A stretch of DNA of 64,000 nt, taken from positions 62,001-126,000 of the forward strand of contig NZ_QHLZ01000002.1 in the NCBI RefSeq assembly GCF_003185915.1, in the 5' to 3' direction. The notes beneath the pieces are model-generated. The model made no database searches. It saw only the letters and a program-made list of their open reading frames with translations, and was not told where the DNA came from. The position numbers and the translations under genes were made by a program. Below are positions 51,062 to 60,900 of the stretch, piece by piece (the first letter of the stretch is position 1; each line of letters opens with the position of its first letter). The DNA is from Arthrobacter psychrochitiniphilus (GTDB taxonomy: Bacteria > Actinomycetota > Actinomycetes > Actinomycetales > Micrococcaceae).

Positions 51062-51830
51062 GTGCAGATTGCGCTTGCCTGCCATCGAATCTCACGCAAG
51101 GTCCCCGCAAGCTGTGACTGCGCTCCTCTTCTCGCCAGGTTCGACGCTGAAGCCGGAATGATTACCGCCCCGTTCGCGCCTATCTTGCTGCGCAGGGAGT
51201 CTGTCTCCAGTGCGGAGGCGGAGAGCCTCACCCCCAGCGCCAGCAAAGTGGCTCTCGCGGAGATAAGCCGGTCAAAGTCCGACAACGCACGGCTCGTGGT
51301 CGCAAACGTTCGTGTCATAACCGCGACCATCTCGCGCTCAGACCAGTTGGATTAGGACTCGATCATCGCGATGTACGATGCACGATGCACTGCTGCGGGA
51401 CACTACTCCTGAATGCACAGGCCATTGGCGCAATGAACAGGTTGGGGTTGGCGGCGGCAGCATCTCCCGCCACGCTGCGACATTTGTGCCGCATCACCAC
51501 ACTCGGATCCCCAGCCTTATGGCGGACGTTCTCGCCTTCGCCCAGCGTGCTGACGCCTATTTCCGCGCGCTGACCGAGTACCGGGCTGGGAACACAAATG
51601 CCATCATCACAGCCGTGGCTGAGACGTTCTTTGCTGCAGCACAGAACGGCCGCCAGCTGGTCGATGACATCCAGGCGGCAGTTGCCCGTTGGGACCATCA
51701 GGTCATCGCCCTAAGCGACTCCTCGGTGCACCGGATCAAGCAGTACCTGCTCCGCCAACCGCATCTAGCAGGCGCCGGAGATCCTCGGCGCACTCGATGC
51801 TGTCGGCGCACTGGCTAGGCGCCGCACAGG
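51062..51830 (+). pseudogene. Decayed fic gene lacking its catalytic core
   Basis: Three frames carry one Fic-family protein. From 51062 the frame has ARFDAEAGMITAPFAPILLR, an S-rich segment matching the usual SSQIENLT region, and ARLVVANVR up to a TAG at 51353, after which DSIIAMYDA continues. A 7-base tandem duplication (GATGCAC at 51377 and 51384) shifts the frame; the next frame gives LLRDTTPECTGHWRNEQ, GGGSISRHAATFVPHH and LMADVLAFAQRAD. It then jumps to AYFRALTEYRAGNTNAIITA. The part that should hold the HPFxxGNGR AMPylation motif (about 60 residues) is missing. A further shift near 51775 leads to ILGALDAVGALA. The gene lies directly behind a tRNA terminator. It cannot make an active enzyme. 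Confidence 0.82.
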
Positions 51831-51989
51831 GAACTGGGCGGCGTTTGGGCCTTTCAGGCGGCCGTTGGTAGATTGGAAGGGTCACCGCTATTGCCGGTGG
51901 AATATTTTTAGTTGCCTGCAAAGCACCTGCGGCAACACAGCCGCCGATCCCGGTCTACGCCCCTTGGGCCTTCAAACAAAGGAATGTCA

Positions 51990-52130
51990 TTGAGCACCCA
52001 AACGCAAAACAAGTCCTCAGCAAGCGCGCAGGAACAGGACAACGGCAGCCGGTCCGGAGCTGTGATCGGAGCCGTCACCGTCTTCATCGGCATCGCCGGC
52101 TTCTTCGGGCTGATCTGGTTCGGTCTCTAA
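51990..52130 (+). CDS. 46-residue single-pass membrane protein
   Basis: A polar N-terminus (STQTQNKSSASAQEQDNGSR) is followed by one hydrophobic helix (AVIGAVTVFIGIAGFFGLIW) and FGL. AAAGGA lies six bases before TTG 51990, so TTG is preferred over ATG 51984, which would touch the ribosome site. A strong terminator follows. The function is unknown. The spacing, ribosome site and terminator argue for a real small gene rather than chance. Confidence 0.65.
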   Translation: MSTQTQNKSSASAQEQDNGSRSGAVIGAVTVFIGIAGFFGLIWFGL

Positions 52131-52144
52131 CCCTAAAAGATTTC

Positions 52145-52180
52145 CACAAGAGCCCCCGGCACCGGCTGGGGGCTCTTGTG
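52145..52180 (+). terminator. Terminator after the small membrane protein gene
   Basis: CACAAGAGCCCCC and GGGGGCTCTTGTG pair perfectly around a ten-base loop, 14 bases after the stop codon; the T run is weak. Confidence 0.82.
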
Positions 52181-52306
52181 CGTTCTGTGTGCAACTAACG
52201 TTCCACTAAAAGCCCCGGATAGACCGGAAGTTCCCGCCACCACGAATAAATGCCACCCCGCTGACACATAGAACTCCCAGTAAACATCCAGCTACTGTCT
52301 GGTTCG

Positions 52307-53074
52307 ATGCCCGAGAATGAAGGCATGGCCAACCCTTCATCAGAGACGCCCACACCACCGGCCGCCCTGCCCACGCTCACCCGCGCCGACGGCGAACCCA
52401 TCCGCGCACTCGTGGTGGATGACGAACCAGAATTAGCGGATCTGATGCGCCGTGGCCTGGAAATCTCTGGCTGGGACGTGGCCACGGCCAATGACGGCTT
52501 TGCGGCGCTGAAGATCGCCCGCGACTTTGCCCCGGACGTGCTGGTTTTGGACATCATGATGCCGGGCATGGATGGGGTGGAATTATTGCAGCGAATGCGC
52601 ACCATCTACCCCGAGGTCCCCGCCTTGTTTTTGACCGCCAAAGATGCCGTGGCAGATAAAGTGGCCGGTTTGCAGTCCGGCGGTGATGACTATGTCAGCA
52701 AACCTTTCAGCATGAAGGAAGTACTGCTGCGGCTGCACCGAATTGTTGCCCGTTCTGGCATCACGGCTGCGAACTTTGGGGTCCTAACCGTGGGAGATCT
52801 TTCCTTGAATAAGGACACTAAGGCAGTCCGCCGCGCAGGGAGCGAGATCAACCTGACCGCAACGGAGTTCGAGCTACTGAAAATTCTGATGGAAACCCCC
52901 CGCCATGTGGTGAGCAAGGCCCGTATTTTAGACCGCGTCTGGAACTACGATTTCGGCGGCCAAAGCAACATTGTGGAGCTCTACATCTCCTACCTGCGCA
53001 AAAAGATTGACGCCCAGAACCCGCCCATGATTCACACAGTCAGGGGCTCAGGCTACGTGATCAAGCCATGTTGA
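52307..53074 (+). CDS. OmpR-family response regulator
   Basis: The 255-residue protein has a receiver domain (about 27-145; VVDDEPELADLM acidic pair, phospho-acceptor Asp82 in LVLDIMMPGMDG, LTAKDAV, and switch Lys in YVSKPF) and a C-terminal winged helix (about 155-253; VRRAGSEINLTATEFELL, SNIVELYISYLRKKID, TVRGSGYVIKP). A Pro/Thr-rich leader of about 25 residues precedes the receiver. The ATG at 52307 follows a TACTGT box by eight bases; ATG 52325 is an alternative. It overlaps the kinase gene by seven bases, so the pair is translationally coupled. Downstream copper-type genes suggest a metal or envelope signal, but that is inference. Confidence 0.93.
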   Translation: MPENEGMANPSSETPTPPAALPTLTRADGEPIRALVVDDEPELADLMRRGLEISGWDVATANDGFAALKIARDFAPDVLVLDIMMPGMDGVELLQRMRTIYPEVPALFLTAKDAVADKVAGLQSGGDDYVSKPFSMKEVLLRLHRIVARSGITAANFGVLTVGDLSLNKDTKAVRRAGSEINLTATEFELLKILMETPRHVVSKARILDRVWNYDFGGQSNIVELYISYLRKKIDAQNPPMIHTVRGSGYVIKPC

Positions 53075-54726
53075 TCACCGGCACCAAGCCGTGGCAGGCC
53101 TTGCGCCCCTCCACCTGGCATCTAAGCACCCGGCTCGTTGCCGTCATGCTGGCTCTCCTGACGGTCATTTGTGCGCTGGTGGGCATGGTGAGCTATTCAA
53201 CCCTGAGCATGACGGTGCGGAACCAGCTCGATTCTTCCCTGCAACAAGCGTCAGTGCGCACAGTTGCCTTTTATACAAGCCAAAACGGCGCCAACCCTCC
53301 CGATCCCCTCAACGCACGGGCAACCAGCGCTGGCCAGTTGAGCGCGGTCCTGAGCAGCGGCGTAGTGCATTATGCGGGTATCCTCTCCGGCACGGGCAGC
53401 CGACAACAATTAACCACCGCAGATGCTGACATTTTGGCCCAGCTCTCCCCCAACGGCGAGCAGCGCACCAAGAAGCTCTCCATCGGCGGATACCTTTTGC
53501 AAGCTGAAGCTGTTCCCAATGGCGACGTCCTCATTACCGGGTTGCCACTCGCCGCCACCGAACAAACCCTCTCCGCCCTGGTGCTCTCCATTGTGCTGGT
53601 CTCTTTGGCAGGGCTGCTGGCGCTGGGGTGGGCCGGGACAACCATCATCCGGCGCAACATGCGCCCCCTGGCGCAGCTTTCGGACACCGCAACCCAAGTC
53701 TCTACGCTCAGGCTCGACGCCGGAGAGGTCGCCCTAAGTGCCCGGGTCCCGGCCGCGGCGGCTAGTCCTGGGACAGAAGTAGGCAATGTGGGGTACGCCT
53801 TCAATGCCATGTTGGACAACGTGTCCCACGCCTTACAGGCACGTCAACACAGTGAGACTAAGTTGCGCCGTTTTGTGGCCGACGCCAGCCATGAATTACG
53901 CACGCCCCTGACAGCGATCCGCGGCTACGCCGAATTGCTGTCCATGACCGAGCAACTGAGCCCCGACGGGCAAATCTCCTTGGACCGCGTGCAGGTTCAG
54001 TCAGTGCGAATGAGCCGGCTTGTGGAAGATTTACTGACACTTGCCCGGCTGGACGAGGCCCGCTCAGCGGGCGGGCCAAGGAACCCCGGACAACAAATAC
54101 CTGCAGTGTCCGTAGATTTAGGGCCATTGACTCTGGAGACCGTACGCGATATTCAGGTGGCCACTCCTGGGCACCACTGGAGCTTTTCTGTTCCGGACCA
54201 ACCTGTGAACGTGGCCTGCGAGGCCACCACGATGCGCCAGATACTTCTGAACCTTCTCTCCAATGCTGCCAAGCACACACCCGCAGGAACAGAGGTGCAT
54301 ATCGCCTTGTCCCAAGCTACCGACGGCTCAGCCCTTTTGGAAGTTTCTGACAATGGTCCCGGTATTGACCCCGAGTTCCAAAAAATCATTTTTGACAGGT
54401 TTTCCCGCGCCGATCAGGCCCGCACCGCAACATCTGGCAGTACCGGTTTGGGGCTGAGTATTGTGAGGGCAATGGCGCTCGCCCATGACGGCACCGTATC
54501 CATGGCCAGCACCCCTGGGCGCACCACGTTCACCGTCCGCCTGCCCGGCTCCTCCCCTATTCTTCCAGTACCCACTGTTCCCCCTGTTCCGCCCTTTCCG
54601 CCGGTTCCCCCTTCCACGCCCCCCGAAGCAACAGCCTCGCGGGCGGAAAATTCCCGCCCTGAACTGTCCCGCCCCGGCGTGGCAACGTCAGATGGCGTAC
54701 ACGTTTGCGGCCCGACTTTACCCTGA
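53068..54726 (+). CDS. Sensor histidine kinase with proline-rich C-terminal tail
   Basis: The 552-residue kinase has a first membrane helix at about 17-46, an extracellular sensor of about 120 residues, a second helix at about 170-195, a HAMP linker, the HisKA box VADASHELRTPLTAIRGYAELL (His275), and HATPase boxes N (LLNLLSNAAKHTP), G1 (EVSDNGPGIDP) and G2 (GSTGLGLSIVRAMA). After the catalytic domain there is an unusual tail of about 60 residues with alternating Pro and Val/Phe (PVPTVPPVPPFPPVPP), then a Ser/Arg-rich stretch. It phosphorylates the response regulator encoded just upstream. The sensed signal is unknown. Confidence 0.93.
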   Translation: MLITGTKPWQALRPSTWHLSTRLVAVMLALLTVICALVGMVSYSTLSMTVRNQLDSSLQQASVRTVAFYTSQNGANPPDPLNARATSAGQLSAVLSSGVVHYAGILSGTGSRQQLTTADADILAQLSPNGEQRTKKLSIGGYLLQAEAVPNGDVLITGLPLAATEQTLSALVLSIVLVSLAGLLALGWAGTTIIRRNMRPLAQLSDTATQVSTLRLDAGEVALSARVPAAAASPGTEVGNVGYAFNAMLDNVSHALQARQHSETKLRRFVADASHELRTPLTAIRGYAELLSMTEQLSPDGQISLDRVQVQSVRMSRLVEDLLTLARLDEARSAGGPRNPGQQIPAVSVDLGPLTLETVRDIQVATPGHHWSFSVPDQPVNVACEATTMRQILLNLLSNAAKHTPAGTEVHIALSQATDGSALLEVSDNGPGIDPEFQKIIFDRFSRADQARTATSGSTGLGLSIVRAMALAHDGTVSMASTPGRTTFTVRLPGSSPILPVPTVPPVPPFPPVPPSTPPEATASRAENSRPELSRPGVATSDGVHVCGPTLP

Positions 54727-54775
54727 TCACTTCCCCTCGCTAAACTTCAGTGGTCAACCGATGGAAAGGAGCAAG

Positions 54776-55423
54776 GTGCCTCACGCTCCCTTCAGACTGC
54801 TCCGTACCACGGCGGTAGCTACCACCATCCTCGGTTTGGCAGCAGGGGCGCACCTTTTGGGCGGCGGCACACTCCCCGCTCCAGCGATCATGGTCGCCAT
54901 CATGGCACTACATATTTTGTGCTCCACGATCGCCACCAGATTCCAAATCTCGCCCGCCACCATGGTGGCCTTGCTGGCGAGCAGCCAACTGGTCCTGCAT
55001 CAGAGCTTTGAAATGCTCTCCCATGGCGTCCGTGCAGGTGTTGCCCCCGGAGCGCCGGCCATGAGCCACCACGGCATGTCCGCTGAGGAACACGCCTCCG
55101 CCATGATGGCCTCCTCCGTCCCGCTGGCAAGCTCTGGGATTGAGAACCTTAGCCACACAGTGCAAATGTCACCGTGGATGTGGGCGGCCCACATCGCTGC
55201 CACGCTCGCCGCGGCCGTCCTGCTCGCCTATGGTGAGGACGCTCTCTGGGCACTCGCGGGCTGGCTGCGCCCACTGTACCGCAGCGCCGCTGTTGTGCTT
55301 GAAATTCCGGCAAAATCAAGCCGGCCAGCCATCATGCCACGCCCGTTGCCCCGCCTGCCGTGGCGCAATCTGCGTGCCAACACCCGCCGTGGTCCACCTG
55401 CCGGAGTAGCAATTTTCGCCTAG
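54776..55423 (+). CDS. Met/His-rich membrane protein, possibly copper related
   Basis: The 215-residue protein has about four hydrophobic segments (AVATTILGLAAGAHLLGG; PAIMVAIMALHILCSTIA; TMVALLASSQLVLHQ; MWAAHIAATLAAAVLLAYG). Between the third and fourth lies a loop rich in Met and His (APAMSHHGMSAEEHASAMMA), the kind of ligand set used for copper. A GAAAGGAG site lies four to five bases before GTG 54776, which I take as the start; ATG 54761 would lie across it. It follows the kinase gene by 49 bases and precedes the YcnI-type gene, an order common in actinobacteria. Function is inferred from composition and neighbour only. Confidence 0.72.
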   Translation: MPHAPFRLLRTTAVATTILGLAAGAHLLGGGTLPAPAIMVAIMALHILCSTIATRFQISPATMVALLASSQLVLHQSFEMLSHGVRAGVAPGAPAMSHHGMSAEEHASAMMASSVPLASSGIENLSHTVQMSPWMWAAHIAATLAAAVLLAYGEDALWALAGWLRPLYRSAAVVLEIPAKSSRPAIMPRPLPRLPWRNLRANTRRGPPAGVAIFA

Positions 55424-55498
55424 CACCCTTCGAACTCGTCGCGGGGTGCCATTACCCCGTAATTTTTTGCGCACCCGCCCATTCGAAAGGCTTTCATC

Positions 55499-56212
55499 AT
55501 GCGTTTTTCACGCACTCTCAAAACCACCCTCGCCGTTGGCGCCACCAGCACCTTGATGCTGTTGGGCCTGGGCAGCGCGTCTGCCCACGTGAGCGCCACT
55601 CCCACAGAAACCGCGGCCGGATCCTATTCACTGGTCACTTTTTCGGTGGGCCATGGCTGCGATGGCTCGCCAACCACCGCGCTGACCATCACCTTGCCCG
55701 ATGAGTTGAACTCCGCCACCCCCACTGTCAACCCGAACTGGACCATCAGCACCACCAGCGAGAAGTTGGACACTCCGCGCACCTTGGCCAATGGCAGCAA
55801 GATCAGTGAACGCATGGCTTCCATCACCTACACAGCTAAAACCCCGCTGGTTGACCATGAGCGGGACACCTTCACCTTGTCCGTGCAGTTGCCTGATGCG
55901 GTGGGAACCACCCTGCACTTCCCCACACTGCAAAAGTGCGAGGTGGGACAAACCGATTGGAAGGAAATTCCGGCCGCCGGTGCGGACCATGACTCCGTGG
56001 ACGCCCCTGCCCCCGAGCTGACCGTCACCGCGGCTGTGGCGGAGGGCGACGGGCACGGCGCCCCTGCCGCTGACGCCGCCCCCGGGGCTGCCGCGTCCGT
56101 TCAGAAGAGCGACGCCGGTACCGCCTGGCCCGCTTGGCTCGGCTTGGGTGCGGGGCTGGCCGGACTTGTTCTGGGCGGCTTGGCATTTTTGCGCACCAGC
56201 AAAAAGGCGTAA
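55499..56212 (+). CDS. YcnI-type (DUF1775) copper-binding membrane-anchored protein
   Basis: The 237-residue protein has a signal peptide ending at SASA, so that His becomes the first residue of the mature chain (HVSATPTETAAGSY), as in YcnI proteins where the N-terminal His binds Cu(II). The DUF1775 core shows FSVGHGCDGSPTTALTI, NPNWTIST with the conserved Trp, and FPTLQKCEVGQTDWKEIP. An Ala/His linker and one C-terminal helix with a KKA tail anchor it in the membrane. It probably acts as an extracellular copper chaperone. It follows the Met/His-rich membrane protein gene by 75 bases. CopC/CopD genes are not in the window. Confidence 0.88.
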   Translation: MRFSRTLKTTLAVGATSTLMLLGLGSASAHVSATPTETAAGSYSLVTFSVGHGCDGSPTTALTITLPDELNSATPTVNPNWTISTTSEKLDTPRTLANGSKISERMASITYTAKTPLVDHERDTFTLSVQLPDAVGTTLHFPTLQKCEVGQTDWKEIPAAGADHDSVDAPAPELTVTAAVAEGDGHGAPAADAAPGAAASVQKSDAGTAWPAWLGLGAGLAGLVLGGLAFLRTSKKA

Positions 56213-56438
56213 CGAAATAACTCCGCCTGGCACCCCGCTGGCCACCCCACCCAGATGACTGGCGGGCTGCAGCAAACTATCACCATCTGCCAAGGTAAGT
56301 GGGCGCAGCCGTGAGAAGCATTTTTTGCTTTGTCACGGCTGCGCTGACACTCCGGATGGAGAAAGTGTGCCAGCCCCGATCAAACCGCACACGGCGGGGC
56401 CAGTTGACTCATTAACCTTCGCGCGGAAAAGTAGGGGC

Positions 56439-57128
56439 ATGACTTCCCCACAACGCACCCCCGTCCAGCAGTACTCGTGGGGAAAGCTGCTCACGGCAGC
56501 TTCCATGATCCTTCTAGGCAGTTCACTGGCTGCGTGTGGAGCGCAGAGTTCCGGGGACTCCACAGCCTCACCGCGCCCCAGCAGCGCTGCCACCACAGCC
56601 ACCACGGCCAGCCCCAGCGCAGGTACACCATCCCCCTCAGCTGGGCAGGCGCCGTCGTCCGCGGTATCGCCTACAAGCGCTGCCCCCATCACGCCCACAG
56701 ACCAAGGTGTACCGCTGTGTCCCGCGTCCTCTTTGAGTGGCGCCCTGGATGACAGCGGCGGAGGCGCAGCTGGGCACATTTACATGACCCTGGTCCTCAC
56801 AAACTCGTCAGCGGCACCATGTATTTTGGACGGTTACCCGGGAGTTTCCATGGTGGCAGCTGGCAGTACCACCCCGATCGGGGCACCAGCAGAACGTGAC
56901 CCGCAGGCGCCATCGAAGGGGCCCATCACACTGGCTCCGGGAGACAGCGCCGGCGCCACCCTGCGCTACACCCAGGCTGGCAATTATCAGAACTGCCAGC
57001 GAGTGCAGGCAGAGTCAATTCTGGTGTATCCGCCCAGCGCCACGGACAGCCTTGCCATCTCCCGCACTTTGACGGCGTGCAGCAATGAAGACATCAAATT
57101 GCTGAGCATCGGCGCGTTCACGCAATAG
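56439..57128 (+). CDS. DUF4232 lipoprotein
   Basis: The 229-residue lipoprotein has a signal with lipobox SLAAC (Cys about 34), a Ser/Thr/Ala/Pro-rich linker (36-90) and a C-terminal DUF4232-type domain. The domain shows CPASSLSGALDDSGG, HIYMTLVLTNSSAAPCILDG, YPGVSMV, and the final CSNEDIKL with paired cysteines. DUF4232 domains are common in actinobacterial exported proteins; their function is not established. ATG 56439 follows GGGG and a TTGACT promoter-like box at 56404; the open frame before it is not coding. It ends eight bases before the convergent membrane-protein gene. Confidence 0.82.
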   Translation: MTSPQRTPVQQYSWGKLLTAASMILLGSSLAACGAQSSGDSTASPRPSSAATTATTASPSAGTPSPSAGQAPSSAVSPTSAAPITPTDQGVPLCPASSLSGALDDSGGGAAGHIYMTLVLTNSSAAPCILDGYPGVSMVAAGSTTPIGAPAERDPQAPSKGPITLAPGDSAGATLRYTQAGNYQNCQRVQAESILVYPPSATDSLAISRTLTACSNEDIKLLSIGAFTQ

Positions 57129-57135
57129 CACGCAG

Positions 57136-57705
57136 CTACGGACGCAGGGCCTCGTTGGGGTCGAATTCTTCGAAGGACCCGATGAAGTCGGGCTCGCTGT
57201 CGGCCGATTCCCGGCGTCTTCCATGGCGCAAGATGTGCAGCCTGTTGGCCCCGACTGCCAAAATGGCGGTGCTCACCAGGTGCAGCGCGCCACCGATAAT
57301 CTCTGCATGGATCACCGCTGTCAGCAAGCCCGCCAAAGCCACCCCTGCGCCCACTGTCATGAGCAGCCTGAACCGTTCAAAGTAGCCGTACACGGCAAGT
57401 GCGGCACCTAGCACCAGCCAGGGACCTGTGCCATTCAAAAATGGCAGCAACATACTTACGGCAACGGCTAGTGCAGTGCCACCTGCCAAGTACAAATAGT
57501 GGTTGCGCGGAGCAATCCACCAGGACGGGTGCTTCCACAGCCACAGAGCGCTCACTGCGCCAACAACGAGCATTCCCACGGCGAAGAATCCGGCGTCGGC
57601 CCCGTTGCCTTTATCGGTGACCATGCTGATGGCTCCGGAGAGCAAAAAAAGCAGTGCCATACCCAGCAAGGGGAACCAATTGTTGCCAATATGGCGTACC
57701 TTCAT
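57136..57705 (-). CDS. Membrane protein of unknown function
   Basis: The 189-residue protein has about five to six hydrophobic segments (LLGMALLFLLSGAISMV, AGFFAVGMLVVGAVSALWLW, YLYLAGGTALAVAVSMLLPFL, GPWLVLGAALAVYGYF, LMTVGAGVALAGLLTAVI, ALHLVSTAILAVGANRL). A basic stretch HGRRRESADSE and an acidic FIGSFEEFDP tail follow in the cytoplasm. AGGAGGT lies eight to nine bases before ATG 57705. I do not recognise a family. It is a single-gene unit convergent with the DUF4232 lipoprotein gene and divergent from lhr. Confidence 0.75.
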   Translation of the reverse strand: MKVRHIGNNWFPLLGMALLFLLSGAISMVTDKGNGADAGFFAVGMLVVGAVSALWLWKHPSWWIAPRNHYLYLAGGTALAVAVSMLLPFLNGTGPWLVLGAALAVYGYFERFRLLMTVGAGVALAGLLTAVIHAEIIGGALHLVSTAILAVGANRLHILRHGRRRESADSEPDFIGSFEEFDPNEALRP

Positions 57706-57905
57706 TGTCCCTGACCTCCTAGGTTCTCTCAAGTGGAGCATCAGCTGGCACGTTTGTAATGACGGACCGGCATCGGCACCCATTGCCGCTCCTACCGATA
57801 GATTACCGCGCGGCACCGACACTGCCGCACCACAATTGCGCTCCCCGCCAAAATTTTGCCTAGGAATATCCTTTCCCTCATCCTTTGGCGCAATATGTCG
57901 GTGCC

Positions 57906-60900
57906 ATGCGGCATGATGGAGCCGTGGATGTTAGAAGCCAAAAGCCGGTCATGAATCAATTCGCAGAACCAACCCGCGAATGGTTTTTGGGCGCGTTCAG
58001 CTCACCCACTCCGGCACAGGCCGGGGCCTGGGATGCGATATCCGGAGGAGCGCACACTCTCGTGGTGGCGCCCACTGGTTCCGGAAAGACGCTGGCCGCC
58101 TTTTTGTGGGCCCTGGACTCTCTGAGCACTGGCAAGCTGGGTGCGGTCACCGGTGCTGCAGGTGGCCGGGACGCGGACAATACACAGGGCCCCCGCGCCA
58201 CCAGCGTCCTGTATATTTCACCCCTGAAGGCCTTGGGCGTGGACGTGGAAAGAAACTTGCGCGCACCGCTAATCGGCATTACGCAAACTGCCGCGCGGCT
58301 GGGTCTGGAAGCGCCCCACATCAGCGTTGGCGTGCGCTCCGGCGACACTCCCACCAGCGAGCGCCGCCGCCTGCTCAGCCATCCGCCGGACATCCTGATC
58401 ACCACCCCGGAATCGCTCTATCTCATGCTGACCTCGAAGGCGCGAGAAACTCTCCGTGATGTCCACACCGTCATCATCGATGAGGTCCATGCCGTGGCTG
58501 GCAGCAAGCGCGGAGCCCACTTGGCAGTGTCCATGGAGCGCCTGGATGCTCTGTTGCAAAAACCCGCCCAGCGCATTGGTCTCTCCGCCACTGTGGAGCC
58601 GCATTCCACTGTGGCCCGCTTCTTGGGAGGTCAGGCCCCCGTGACCATCGTTGCCCCGGCCAGCACCAAGACCTGGAACTTGGCCGTCACGGTCCCGGTT
58701 GCCGATATGACCGAGTTGCCGGCGCTTGCCGCGGGCCACGATCTCGGGCCCGCCTCCGGTCTGGCACCCAACGCCTCCATTTGGCCGCATGTGGAAGAGA
58801 AAATTGTGGACGCCGTCCTGGCAAAGAAATCCACCATCGTCTTTGCCAATTCCCGCCGCCTGGCCGAGCGCCTGACGGGCCGGCTCAATGAGATTTATGT
58901 GGAGCGCTGCGAGCTTGCCGCGCTGGGTGGCGCCGCGCCCGGTGGTGACGCGCCGGGTGGCGCCGCGTCGGCCGCGGACCCCTCCCCCGCGGACCCTTGG
59001 CGGACTGCGGAGTCCCCGGCCAGGCTGCCCGCCGAGATGATGGCACAGGCCGGGTCCGTGGCAGGGGCACCGAATGTGCTCGCCAAAGCCCACCACGGTT
59101 CGGTCTCCAAAGAGCAACGAGCTCTGATCGAGGACGATCTGAAATCGGGACGGCTGCGGGCAGTGGTGGCCACCTCCAGCCTGGAGTTGGGGATTGATAT
59201 GGGGGCCGTGGATTTGGTCATCCAGGTTGAATCCCCGCCGTCGGTAGCCAGCGGGCTGCAGCGGGTAGGACGCGCCGGGCATCAGGTGGGCGAGATTTCG
59301 CAGGGACTGCTGTTCCCCAAGCACCGAGCGGACTTGCTGCATTCGGCCGTCACCGTAGAGCGGATGCTTGCGGGGGAAATTGAACCGTTGTCCATCCCCG
59401 CCAACCCTCTGGATATCCTGGCGCAGCAAACGGTCGCGGCCACGGCGTTGGAGTCCGTGGATGTTGAGATCTGGTTTGAGACGGTGCGGCGCAGCGCGCC
59501 CTTTGCCGCCTTGCCCCGTTCAGCCTTCGACGCCACACTTGACCTGCTGGCCGGGCGGTACCCCTCCGATGAATTTGCAGAGCTGCGCCCGCGCATCATT
59601 TGGGACAGAACCGCCGGCACCATCACTGGCCGCCCCGGCGCCCAGCGGCTGGCCGTCACTTCCGGCGGCACCATCCCGGACAGGGGCCTGTTCGGCGTGT
59701 TCATTATCGGTTCGGAGGAGCCGGGGGCCGCTGGCTCCGCCAACAAGGGTGGGCGGAGAGTGGGCGAGCTCGACGAAGAGATGGTTTACGAATCCCGGGT
59801 GGGTGATGTGTTCGCGCTCGGTGCCACGAGCTGGAAGATCGAAGACATCACCTTTGACCGGGTACTGGTCACCCCCGCCTTTGGCCAGCCCGGCAAGCTG
59901 CCCTTCTGGAAGGGCGATTCGCTGGGCCGGCCTGTGGAACTGGGCCGGGCACTAGGCGCCTTCATCCGCGAGGTCAGTGCCGCCCCACGCAAAAAGGCGC
60001 TGGCACGTTGCGAAGCGACGGGCCTGGATGAGTGGGCGGCCAACAACCTGCTCAGCTATCTGGAGGAACAAAAGGCGGCAACCTCCGCGGTGCCCGATGA
60101 CAAAACGCTCATGGTGGAGCGCTTCCATGATGAGCTGGGCGATTGGCGCGTGGTCCTGCACAGCCCCTTCGGCATGCCCGTCCATGCCCCCTGGGCTCTG
60201 GCAGTGGCGGCCCGGCTGCACGAACGCTACGGCTTGGACGGCTCGGCCATGGCCTCCGATGACGGCATTGTGCTGCGCGTTCCCCTTATGGATGATGAGC
60301 CGCCCGGTGCGGAGCTGTTCCTTTTTGACCCCGAGGAATTAGACGCCATTGTGACGGCCGAGGTGGGTGGTTCCGCCCTTTTTGCCAGCCGTTTCCGTGA
60401 ATGTGCGGCCCGCGCACTGCTGTTGCCCCGGCAGAATCCCGGTAAGCGTTCGCCCCTGTGGCAGCAGCGGCAGCGTTCAGCCCAGCTGCTGGATGTGGCC
60501 CGGAAGTACCCGCAGTTCCCGATCGTGCTGGAGACAGTGCGCGAATGCCTGCAGGACGTTTATGACCTGCCCGCGCTGAAGGGCATTGCCGCGGCCATTG
60601 AACGGCGTGAACTGCGGATCGTGGAAACCACCACAAGCCAGCCCTCGCCCTTTGCCCGGTCCCTACTGTTCGGCTATGTGGCCAGTTTCCTGTACGAGGG
60701 CGATTCCCCGCTGGCCGAACGCCGCGCCGCCGCCCTCTCCCTGGACCCTGCCCTGCTCGATGAATTGCTGGGCCGAGCCGAACTGCGTGAGCTCCTGGAC
60801 CCCACCGTCATTACCCGCACTGAATCCGCCTTGCAGCGGCTCGCGGGCGCCGGCCCCGATCAAGACCGCCGCGTCCGTGGCCTTGAGGGGGTTGCGGATT

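Noticed and set aside
51378..51818. Separate 146-residue gene
   Set aside because: The ATG is inside a 7-base duplication; the frame is only the middle part of the broken fic gene.
51003..52200. Genomic island inserted at tRNA-Ser(CGA)
   Set aside because: There is no integrase and no visible repeat of the tRNA 3' end; only the decayed fic gene hints at it.
58269..59429. 386-codon minus-strand open frame
   Set aside because: It is the shadow of the lhr helicase core on the other strand.
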